From JBGLNJ01 sp964353405 (GTDB lineage Bacteria; Chloroflexota; Anaerolineae; Fen-1058), in the NCBI GenBank assembly GCA_964353405.1, contig CAYGWJ010000173.1, positions 1 to 5,077 on the forward strand: a stretch of 5,077 bases of DNA, given 5' to 3'. Positions 1-5,077 of the stretch are shown here, in pieces. Below the pieces are notes generated by a model that saw only the letters and a program-made list of their open reading frames with translations, was not told where the DNA came from and made no database searches. Each line of letters opens with the position of its first letter. Position 1 is the stretch's first letter. The position numbers were made by a program, and so were the translations under genes.

Positions 1-57
1 ACGTGATACGTGATACGTAAAACGTGATACGTGATACGAGAGTTTTCACGTTTCACG
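1..57. repeat. 21-bp-period direct-repeat array capped by an inverted unit (left copy)
   Basis: Two consecutive units of a 21-base period (1-21 and 22-42) share the core ACGTGATACGTGATACG. They are followed at 46-57 by TCACGTTTCACG, which is the inverted form of CGTGATACGTGA (23-34) with 11 of 12 bases matching, so the array ends in an imperfect hairpin. The array probably starts to the left of the window. The same family with the same layout recurs at 1262-1378. It is an intergenic repeat rather than a CRISPR, because there are no unique spacers between units. Confidence 0.85.
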
Positions 58-61
58 CCTG

Positions 62-241
62 GGCATGGTTCAGAACCCTGGGAAGTTAGATTGACACTTG
101 ACAATTGATCGAAAAGTTATTTTTTACTATGGAGGGCCGCAAACCTCTATTTTGAGTTCAAAAAGCCGCCAATCCTGGCCTTTGTGGCAAATACCGTGAA
201 TCATTGTATGGCGGAAGTGTCAATCTGACTTGAACCATGCC
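62..241. mobile_element. MITE-like non-autonomous element, 180 bp, with long TIRs and 8-bp TSD
   Basis: The ends are inverted repeats. The left end begins GGCATGGTTCA (62-72) and the right end finishes TGAACCATGCC (231-241), a perfect 11-bp match. Further in, 83-99 (AAGTTAGATTGACACTT) pairs with 215-231 with 16 of 17 bases matching. Together the right end is a continuous 27-base arm. The left end is the same arm interrupted by an 11-base insertion at 72-82. The element is flanked by an 8-bp direct duplication CACGCCTG at 54-61 and 242-249, as expected of a transposition target-site duplication. The interior (100-214) is AT-rich at its left, has no credible reading frame and encodes no transposase, so movement would need an enzyme supplied in trans. 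An 8-bp duplication fits several IS families; I cannot assign one. It sits just upstream of the oxidoreductase gene and includes two TTGACA hexamers (91-96, 98-103), but no convincing -10 box follows. Confidence 0.78.
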
Positions 242-267
242 CACGCCTGGCTTGAAAAAGGGACGAC

Positions 268-1263
268 ATGAAAACAATCCGTTGGGGCATCATCGGCTGT
301 GGCAACGTGACTGAAGTCAAGAGCGGACCTGGCTTTCAAAAAGCGAAAAACTCGCAGCTCGTCGCCGTGATGCGGCGCAACGGCGCGCTGGCGAAGGATT
401 ATGCCGAGCGGCATGGCGTGCCCAAGTGGTACGACGACGCGAACGCGCTCATCGCCGATCCCGACGTGGACGCGGTCTATATCGCCACGCCGCCCGCGTG
501 GCACAAGGAGTATACGCTTGCGGTTGCGCGTGCGGGCAAGCCCGTCTACGTCGAAAAGCCGATGGCGCGCAGTTACACCGAGTGCGTAGAGATGATCGCC
601 GCGTGCCGTTTGGCCGGGACGCCGTTGTTTGTCGCTTACTATCGCCGCGCGCTGCCGCGCTTTTTGAAGGTCAAGGAATTGATAGAGTCCGGCGCGATTG
701 GCGAGCCGCGTTTTGTGACAGTGACGCTGTATCAAAAGCCCGCGCCAGATGAACTCGATCCGCGCACGTTGCCCTGGCGCGTGGTGCCCGAGATCGCGGG
801 CGGCGGCAAGTTTCTCGACCTGGCTTCGCACACGCTCGATTTTCTCGATTATGTTTTGGGGCCGATTCAGTCGGTGCACGGCATGGCATCGAATCAGGGC
901 CGGCTCTATCGCGCCGAAGATGTAGTGACGGGCGCGTTCGTGTTCGGGTCGGGCGTGCACGGCGTGGGTAGCTGGTGCTTTACGGCGTTCCGCGATTTCG
1001 ACATGAACGAAATCGTCGGCACGCGCGGCAAGCTGGCGTTTTCGACCTTCGGCGTCGAGCCGGTTGTCTTGACGACCGCCGAAGGCGTGCAGGAGTTTGC
1101 GATTCCGCATCCGCCGCACGTTCACCAGCCGCTCATCCAAACGGTGGTGGACGAGTTGAACGGCGTGGGCCAATGTCCCAGCAAAGGCGAAAGCGGCGCG
1201 CGGACGAGTTGGGTGATGGATGAGATGTTGAAGGGATACAGGCGCAAGATGCAAGAGGCATGA
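268..1263 (+). CDS. Gfo/Idh/MocA family NAD(P)-dependent oxidoreductase
   Basis: This 331-residue protein is a typical full-length member of the Gfo/Idh/MocA family of soluble cytoplasmic dehydrogenases acting on sugars, inositols and related polyols. The N-terminal Rossmann fold shows the dinucleotide-binding loop GIIGCGNVT (residues 7-15), the stretch DVDAVYIATPPAWH (66-79) and the family hallmark EKP at 96-98, whose lysine is normally catalytic. The C-terminal substrate domain contains RRALPRFLKVKELIESGAIG (126-145) and the GGGKFLDLASHTLD segment (178-191), with D184 and H188 at the usual active-site positions; an alanine replaces the more common glycine before the serine. The substrate cannot be read from sequence. 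ATG at 268 is chosen because the Rossmann strand begins directly after it and an AAGGGA-like ribosome site lies about 4-5 bases upstream. The gene is GC-rich and looks native. Its stop codon TGA overlaps the first degenerate unit of the downstream repeat array, and the upstream region is interrupted by the MITE-like element, which may have changed its promoter. Confidence 0.95.
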   Translation: MKTIRWGIIGCGNVTEVKSGPGFQKAKNSQLVAVMRRNGALAKDYAERHGVPKWYDDANALIADPDVDAVYIATPPAWHKEYTLAVARAGKPVYVEKPMARSYTECVEMIAACRLAGTPLFVAYYRRALPRFLKVKELIESGAIGEPRFVTVTLYQKPAPDELDPRTLPWRVVPEIAGGGKFLDLASHTLDFLDYVLGPIQSVHGMASNQGRLYRAEDVVTGAFVFGSGVHGVGSWCFTAFRDFDMNEIVGTRGKLAFSTFGVEPVVLTTAEGVQEFAIPHPPHVHQPLIQTVVDELNGVGQCPSKGESGARTSWVMDEMLKGYRRKMQEA

Positions 1264-1378
1264 GGCGTGATAAGTAAAACGTGAGGCGTGATACGTAAAA
1301 CGTGATGCGTGATACGTAAAACGTGATGCGTGATACGTAAAACGTGATGCGTGATCTTTCACGTTTCACGCATCACGT
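1262..1378. repeat. 21-bp-period direct-repeat array capped by an inverted unit (right copy)
   Basis: Successive units at 1262-1278 (partial, degenerate), 1279-1299, 1300-1320 and 1321-1341 share the pattern ACGTGATGCGTGATACG followed by TAAA. A partial unit at 1342-1354 is then inverted at 1366-1378. Units 1300-1320 and 1321-1341 are identical; earlier ones differ at one to a few positions (GAGGC for GATGC, AAG for ACG), as expected of decay toward the older edge of a tandem expansion. The array overlaps the stop codon of the oxidoreductase gene and fills the gap before the lipocalin-like gene. It is the same family, in the same orientation, as the array at 1-57. Confidence 0.9.
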
Positions 1379-1379
1379 T
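1341..1379 (+). promoter_or_regulatory. Strong stem-loop ending the repeat array, next to a ribosome-binding region
   Basis: AACGTGATGCGTGA (1341-1354) and TCACGCATCACGTT (1366-1379) form a perfect 14-bp stem with an 11-base loop. The stem ends only nine bases before the likely ATG of the lipocalin-like gene at 1389, so in a transcript reading through from the oxidoreductase gene it would sit directly against the GGATGGA ribosome-binding region. There is no T-tract after it, so it is not a classical intrinsic terminator. It could still slow transcription, protect the upstream mRNA end or influence translation of the next gene. The structure is seen in the sequence; the regulatory role is inferred. 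Confidence 0.5.
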
Positions 1380-1388
1380 GGATGGATC

Positions 1389-2579
1389 ATGAAACGACTG
1401 ATCAGTCTTGCTCTCGTCATTGGTTTGTTCGTCGCCGTGTACCTGGTTGTGAACCGCAAGCCGGCAACGGCGGTGCGCGCTCAACTCGTCACGCCAACCA
1501 ACCAGCTATCGAACGATCAAACTAACGCACTAACCAACTATGCTCGCGCCGAAGGGCCGCGCCGGTTCAGCTTTCCGGCCGATCATGGCCCGCACAGTGA
1601 TTTTCGGACCGAGTGGTGGTACTATACTGGCAATCTGCAAACGTCGGACGGGCGTCACTTGGGTTACCAGTTGACGTTCTTTCGACGCGCGTTGGCGCCG
1701 CCATCGCAGCGCGTCGAGCGTCCATCGGATTGGGCTGCCGATCAAGCCTACATGGCGCATTTCGCGTTGACGGATGTCACGGGCAAGCGCTTCCAGTCGT
1801 TCGAGCGATTCAGCCGTGGCGCGGCGGGACTCGCGGGTGCGCAAGCCGTGCCGTTCGGCGTGTGGCTGGAAGACTGGCGCGTCGAACAGGTCGAGCCGCA
1901 GGTCTATCGTTTGCTCGCGGCGCAAAAAGACATCGCGCTTGATTTGACGCTCTCTGAAGCAAAAGGCCCCATCCTTCAGGGTGACCAAGGCTACAGTCAA
2001 AAAGGCGCAGACCCTGGCAATGCCTCGTACTATTACAGTCTCACGCGATTGGAATCTTACGGCATGGTGCGCCTGGGTGATGTCTCATATCAAGTCAATG
2101 GCTTGAGCTGGATGGATCACGAGTTCAGCACGAGCTATCTGACGCCGGACCAAATCGGCTGGGATTGGTTTGCGCTTCAACTGGATGATGCCCCTTCTGG
2201 CGAAGGGGGCAGCGAGCTCATGCTGTTTCAGATTCGCCGGAAGGATGGCAGCATTGATCCCTTTGCGAGTGGAACGTTCATTTCACCTGATGGGACGACG
2301 CGCTGGCTCAAGCGCGACGATTTCCAAATCACGGTCAATGGCACGTGGCGCAGTCCGCACACAGGCGCGACGTATCCCGCCGCGTGGACGGTCAAGGTTC
2401 CTTCCGCTGGTTTGACGCTTGACATCAAGCCGTACTTGGCCGATCAGGAACTCGATGTGTCGGTGCGCTACTGGGAAGGCGCGGTGCATTTTACAGGCGA
2501 CCGAAACGGTCGCGCTGTGAGCGGCGATGGGTACATTGAGATGACGGGGTACACGGGTTCGATTGGGGGACAGTTCTGA
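1389..2579 (+). CDS. Membrane-anchored AttH/CrtC-type lipocalin-like protein
   Basis: This 396-residue protein belongs to the AttH / carotenoid 1,2-hydratase-like superfamily of double lipocalin-like barrels. An N-terminal hydrophobic segment (residues 4-21) follows MKR and has no lipobox cysteine, so it is a signal anchor or signal peptide. The first domain carries the family signature FPADHGPHSDFRTEWWYYTG (62-81), followed by GYQLTFFRR (92-100). The second contains WMDHEFS (241-247), GWDWFALQL (257-265) and a C-terminal barrel strand region YWEGAVHFTG (361-370) ending in GYIEMTGY. Relatives often accompany MacB/FtsX-type ABC transporters, but no such gene is visible here; the upstream neighbour is an oxidoreductase. 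Exact function is unknown; hydratase activity should not be assumed. The frame is open from an earlier ATG at 1344, but that extension would be encoded by the repeat array, so ATG 1389, just before the signal segment and preceded by GGATGGA, is preferred. The last 237 bp are duplicated downstream at 3284-3520. Confidence 0.88.
   Translation: MKRLISLALVIGLFVAVYLVVNRKPATAVRAQLVTPTNQLSNDQTNALTNYARAEGPRRFSFPADHGPHSDFRTEWWYYTGNLQTSDGRHLGYQLTFFRRALAPPSQRVERPSDWAADQAYMAHFALTDVTGKRFQSFERFSRGAAGLAGAQAVPFGVWLEDWRVEQVEPQVYRLLAAQKDIALDLTLSEAKGPILQGDQGYSQKGADPGNASYYYSLTRLESYGMVRLGDVSYQVNGLSWMDHEFSTSYLTPDQIGWDWFALQLDDAPSGEGGSELMLFQIRRKDGSIDPFASGTFISPDGTTRWLKRDDFQITVNGTWRSPHTGATYPAAWTVKVPSAGLTLDIKPYLADQELDVSVRYWEGAVHFTGDRNGRAVSGDGYIEMTGYTGSIGGQF
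2343..2579 (+). repeat. Copy 1 of a 237-bp direct duplication (3' end of the lipocalin-like gene)
   Basis: This segment encodes residues 319-396 plus the stop of the intact lipocalin-like protein. It aligns without gaps to 3284-3520 at a constant offset of 941 bases. By hand count 31 of 237 bases differ (about 87% identity). Similarity begins abruptly at codon ACG of residue 319 and runs to the stop; after the stop only a faint resemblance persists for about 30 bases. Confidence 0.93.
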
Positions 2580-2674
2580 CAGCAGGCCTCGGACGACAGA
2601 CTGCGAATGTGTCTGGTTAATCAAAACAATTAGAAGATCATCAATACCTGTTTTGCGAGATCATATCGGAAAGG

Positions 2675-3151
2675 ATGGCACAAAGTATGACACGCAGACA
2701 ACTTGTGGAGCGCAGATTCCGAGTCGAGATAGATGTTGTTGTGACAATGGACGAGATTGATCTGGAAATGTGCGATTCGGATGACCAACGTTGGGTCGTG
2801 ATAAACCATGTTCTACAGGAGGCCATCATTCGTCAAGATGAAAAAGCTCTCAATCTCCTGATGACATACCAGGCCATGCATCGATTCCAGTCGTATGCTG
2901 AAGATCTGAATTTAATGCACTATGATGAAGCCCAAGATGCCGCTTTCCGGCGCGTGATAGCTCAACTCCCAGAGAATATACGGCAACCATTAGAAGAGGC
3001 GGACCGTGCAGGCGATCTGGGTAGCGTTACTGAAATGTTGTGGTTTGAAAGCCTAAAGAGGTCAAAGGTTGTCGGGTTCAATCTTGTCGAAGTGTTACCC
3101 AATGCAGTTGAGAGACCACTCGATGTGCCAAGAGCGAAAATTGCTCTGTAG
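2675..3151 (+). CDS. Hypothetical protein, 158 aa, low-GC inserted gene
   Basis: I do not recognise this protein. The reading frame encodes 158 residues, soluble and acidic, with no signal peptide or membrane segment. A short likely beta-rich N terminus (RRFRVEIDVVVTMDEIDLEM, about residues 13-32) is followed by a mostly helical body with charged and hydrophobic residues in helix-like spacing (about 40-145), including HVLQEAIIRQDEKALNLLMT (45-64). There are no cysteine clusters and no nuclease or helix-turn-helix motif that I can point to. The start is ambiguous: GGAAAGG lies directly against ATG 2675, while ATG 2687 (residue 5, MTRRQL) has GGATGG at an ideal eight-base distance and may be the true start. 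Base composition is about 47% GC in a sampled line, well below the preceding genes. It lies between the two copies of the lipocalin gene 3' end, so it is likely cargo of the event that created that duplication. Confidence 0.65.
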   Translation: MAQSMTRRQLVERRFRVEIDVVVTMDEIDLEMCDSDDQRWVVINHVLQEAIIRQDEKALNLLMTYQAMHRFQSYAEDLNLMHYDEAQDAAFRRVIAQLPENIRQPLEEADRAGDLGSVTEMLWFESLKRSKVVGFNLVEVLPNAVERPLDVPRAKIAL

Positions 3152-3159
3152 CAGTCAAG

Positions 3160-3283
3160 GTGGGAAGTGCAATGAACAGAGTCCAAGTCGCTCTGCTCCA
3201 ACTGATCGCTCATGGCCTCGACCTCGCCGCCAACCTGCCCAAAGGCGAAGCATTCTGCCGCCGTGCTGCGGCGCCGGGCAAGG
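3160..3283 (+). other. GC-rich orphan fragment with a possible truncated gene start
   Basis: Between the hypothetical gene and the duplicated gene end lies about 130 bases of GC-rich sequence unlike the low-GC gene before it. A frame with ATG at 3172 (alternatively GTG at 3160), preceded by GGGAAG, reads MNRVQVALLQLIAHGLDLAA and continues to about residue 38 before running, in the wrong frame, into the lipocalin remnant at 3284. This could be the 5' end of a gene cut off at that junction, or a chance frame; the opposite strand is also open here. I cannot identify it. Confidence 0.25.
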
Positions 3284-3520
3284 ACGTGGCGCAGTTCGCA
3301 CACGGGCGCGACGTATCCCGCCGCGTGGACAGTCAAGGTTCCTTCAATTGGCCTCACGCTCGACATCAAGCCGTATTTGGCCGATCAGGAACTTGACGTG
3401 TCGGTGCGCTACTGGGAAGGCGCGGTACATTTTTCCGGCGAGCACAACGGTCGCGCGGTGAGTGGGAATGGTTACATCGAGTTGACGGGGTATACAGGTT
3501 CGATGGGAGGACAGTTTTGA
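3284..3520 (+). pseudogene. C-terminal remnant of a second AttH/CrtC-type lipocalin-like gene
   Basis: This is a gap-free, about 87% identical copy of 2343-2579, preserving the reading frame and stop codon. It corresponds to the last 78 residues of the intact protein (from TWRS to GGQF) and lacks the signal segment, the first lipocalin-like domain and most of the second, so it cannot make a functional family member. Of the 31 base differences only 8 change an amino acid, and most of those are mild (T to S, D to E, D to N, M to L, I to M, R to H). The copy therefore spent most of its divergence under protein-level selection and lost its front half more recently. An in-frame ATG at 3212 would allow a 102-residue chimaera, but its first part looks like out-of-frame sequence of the neighbouring scrap. 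Confidence 0.88.
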
Positions 3521-3576
3521 GCCAGAGGGGCTGGACGCCGAGAATTGGCGTTTGCCGGTTTCGGTAGCAGGGAGAA

Positions 3577-5077
3577 ATGAAAAGGTCTATGCCAAACCAC
3601 ATGATTTCTGGTTCTGGTTCAGCTACGAATGCTGGAATTGAGTATCAGCAGCGGGTAGCCGCTTTGTTTCTCGTTGCGATGCTTTCAGACTTTGACGTTG
3701 CGAGTATTCTTGATTTTCCTGAAAGCTTGACGGTGCAGAAAGTCTCGTTCGAGACAGCAGAGCACATTGACGACCTGAAGGTGCATTTCGATGGAGATTG
3801 GATTGCCTTCTTCCAAATCAAACGAACCATAAGTTTGTCGGCGTCGGAAGACTCGGAGTTCAATAAAGCGTTACGACAGTTTGTTTCCCAATATGTACAG
3901 GAACCAAGTGGAAAACAGTTCTATGTGCTCGCGACATCTTCGGAGGCGTCTTCGAAAATCATCAGAGAGCTCAGGAAAATTCTTGAGAGCATAAGGCTGA
4001 ATGACAGCGGGTTTTCCAGTAATCCACTCAACCAATCTGAGAAGGAAACGTTTCGGATCTATGGGCAAGTGACACGAAGAGCATTCAAAGAGCAAACTGG
4101 TAGAGAGATGACTGACGATGGGTTTACCAGTTTTTCCAAGAAAACCTACGTGAGTGTCTTTGACATAGAAAAAGACATGCCACTTGAAAAGGCAGTAATC
4201 ATGTTACTGCACCGAGATGCACTGGTTAGCCCTCAGTTAATCTGGGGATTGCTGATAAAGGACGCATTGAATTACGCTTCTCAGCGACTTTCGTTGAATA
4301 AGGACGGCCTGCAAAAGGTTCTCGGCAAGTACCTCAAAGGTTCCTCAGCTACTCCGGAAGATCTCGCAGGAGATAGAAACCAGCTCCTCTTTTCTATGGT
4401 TGGCAGTATCAGTTCTGGAAAGGAACTTTTGTTAATCAAATCGTTTGTTGACAATTTCGACTACCTGGTAGTCGAGTTGTTTAGGTTTGATGAAGATTGT
4501 TCCAACAGGCTCGAATTCTACGATAGTAAATGCAAGCTTCTTGATGGTTCAACGTGGGATGTTATACATCGTTGTTCCACTGCTGTTGGGATGGATAGAT
4601 ACTTTGAGGATAACAAAAGTGCATTTGAGGGTAAGAGGATCGCGACTCTGTCTGCACAGGATATTGACGGGGTAGATTCAACAAGCTGTGCAGCAATGCA
4701 CTCCGAGCTTTGTCAGACCTTACTAAGCAACAATGAAAATGCACTTATATGCCTTCACTGCACAAAAGCGATTTCCGAGGCGGACAGTCTGCTAGTTGAA
4801 CTCGATGACAACGAGCACGAACCTTCGGTTGGATTGATTCATAGGAGTTGCCTCAGATCGATTGACCGAGCCTTGGGAACGATCAAGAGTGACTTGTTTG
4901 AACAGTATGACTTTTTGCGAAAATTCGATTTTGAAACTTGGGCGAGGCTAATCTCACGTGGGCAAGGTTATTGGAGAGGTGCCAAGCATCTACAATCTGT
5001 GGGGGGGAGATTGCCAATTTCGGTCTGGCGTCCCGACATTGAATACGATGCGAGTTACACCTATTGTATCAAGATCA
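3577..5077 (+). CDS. Predicted Cap4/DUF4297-like PD-(D/E)XK nuclease with CxxC...HxxC module (3' partial)
   Basis: The frame is open from ATG 3577 to the right edge (500 codons, no stop), so the C terminus is missing. The N-terminal region (about residues 18-140) has the layout of the Cap4/DUF4297-like dsDNA nuclease domain seen in many defence proteins: a helix GIEYQQRVAALFLVAML (20-36), an acidic strand IDDLKV (64-69) and FFQIKR (78-83). This gives the D65/D66...Q80-x-K82 signature of PD-(D/E)XK enzymes, followed by FYVLATSSEASSKIIRELRK (115-134). A helical middle follows. At 392-395 CLHC and at 422-425 HRSC form a likely zinc-binding treble-clef-like site I cannot assign to a named family. 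No NTPase or SAVED domain is evident in the visible part. The start is uncertain: AGGGAG lies two bases before ATG 3577, while ATG 3589 is also possible. Low GC and its position beside a duplicated gene end suggest horizontal acquisition. Nuclease activity and a defence role are inferred. Confidence 0.7.
   Translation, partial: MKRSMPNHMISGSGSATNAGIEYQQRVAALFLVAMLSDFDVASILDFPESLTVQKVSFETAEHIDDLKVHFDGDWIAFFQIKRTISLSASEDSEFNKALRQFVSQYVQEPSGKQFYVLATSSEASSKIIRELRKILESIRLNDSGFSSNPLNQSEKETFRIYGQVTRRAFKEQTGREMTDDGFTSFSKKTYVSVFDIEKDMPLEKAVIMLLHRDALVSPQLIWGLLIKDALNYASQRLSLNKDGLQKVLGKYLKGSSATPEDLAGDRNQLLFSMVGSISSGKELLLIKSFVDNFDYLVVELFRFDEDCSNRLEFYDSKCKLLDGSTWDVIHRCSTAVGMDRYFEDNKSAFEGKRIATLSAQDIDGVDSTSCAAMHSELCQTLLSNNENALICLHCTKAISEADSLLVELDDNEHEPSVGLIHRSCLRSIDRALGTIKSDLFEQYDFLRKFDFETWARLISRGQGYWRGAKHLQSVGGRLPISVWRPDIEYDASYTYCIKI

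Noticed and set aside
1..57. CRISPR array
   Set aside because: Units follow each other with no unique spacers of constant length. Both arrays are plain tandem repeats ending in an inverted unit.
91..130. Promoter in the MITE-like element (TTGACA boxes followed by TACTAT)
   Set aside because: Spacing from either TTGACA to a plausible -10 hexamer is wrong: 21 bases to TACTAT from the second box, or only a poor match at normal spacing.
220..1362. Long minus-strand open frame of 380 codons across the oxidoreductase gene
   Set aside because: It is the antisense shadow of a GC-rich gene with clear family motifs on the plus strand. Its first residues are only the translated repeat array (repeating RFTYHAS), and the product is arginine/histidine-rich with no recognisable domain.
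1133..1369. Minus-strand frame with repeating RITFYVS peptide
   Set aside because: The repeat peptide is a direct translation of the 21-bp intergenic DNA repeat and has no independent coding support.
1344..1388. Upstream ATG 1344 as the start of the lipocalin-like protein
   Set aside because: The 15 extra residues are encoded by the repeat array and would sit in front of a normal signal segment. ATG 1389 gives a standard N terminus.
2597..2615. Terminator after the lipocalin-like gene (CAGAC/GTCTG hairpin)
   Set aside because: The stem is only five base pairs with a nine-base loop and no following T-run.
2962..3369. Minus-strand frame of 135 codons
   Set aside because: It crosses three unrelated segments (the unknown gene, the scrap and the lipocalin remnant), so its length is accidental. 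Its start mirrors the antisense of the duplicated gene end.
3521..3576. Terminator or regulatory hairpin between the remnant and the nuclease-like gene (ACGCC/GGCGT)
   Set aside because: Only five base pairs with no T-tract; too weak to call.

Overview
The window is a mosaic. A GC-rich chromosomal backbone carries two ordinary metabolic or envelope genes, and later segments of clearly lower GC carry an unrecognised small gene and the start of a large predicted nuclease. Lines sampled by eye are about 63-70% GC in the backbone (one attH line is only 50%) and about 43-47% in the low-GC genes. The organism cannot be named from sequence alone. Intergenic arrays built from CGTGATRCGTGA / TCACGTTTCACG-type units recall those I remember from Chloroflexota (Anaerolineae-like) genomes, so that is my best, weakly supported guess.

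Layout. Positions 1-57 hold a short 21-bp-period direct-repeat array closed by an inverted unit. Positions 62-241 are a 180-bp MITE-like element with long terminal inverted repeats and an 8-bp target duplication. Positions 268-1263 encode a Gfo/Idh/MocA-family NAD(P)-dependent oxidoreductase. Positions 1262-1379 hold a second, longer array of the same 21-bp repeat, ending in a 14-bp perfect hairpin that abuts the next gene's ribosome-binding region. Positions 1389-2579 encode a membrane-anchored AttH/CrtC-type lipocalin-like protein.

After that gene the region becomes patchy. Positions 2675-3151 encode a 158-aa protein of unknown function. Positions 3160-3283 are a GC-rich scrap with a possible broken gene start. 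Positions 3284-3520 are a diverged second copy (about 87% identical, no indels) of the last 237 bp of the lipocalin-like gene, stop codon included. From 3577 to the right edge, a low-GC reading frame (500 codons visible, no stop) encodes a protein with a Cap4/DUF4297-like PD-(D/E)XK nuclease core at its N terminus and a CxxC...HxxC putative zinc module further on. This looks like the first gene of a defence-type island.

The oxidoreductase and lipocalin-like genes are co-directional but separated by the repeat array and hairpin, so they are probably not tightly coupled. The most interesting structure is the 3'-end duplication of the lipocalin-like gene bracketing foreign DNA, immediately before the predicted nuclease. 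It resembles the scar of an element that entered at the 3' end of a gene and supplied a replacement end, or the remains of a tandem paralogue overwritten by insertion. No RNA genes, CRISPR arrays, transposase or integrase were found.
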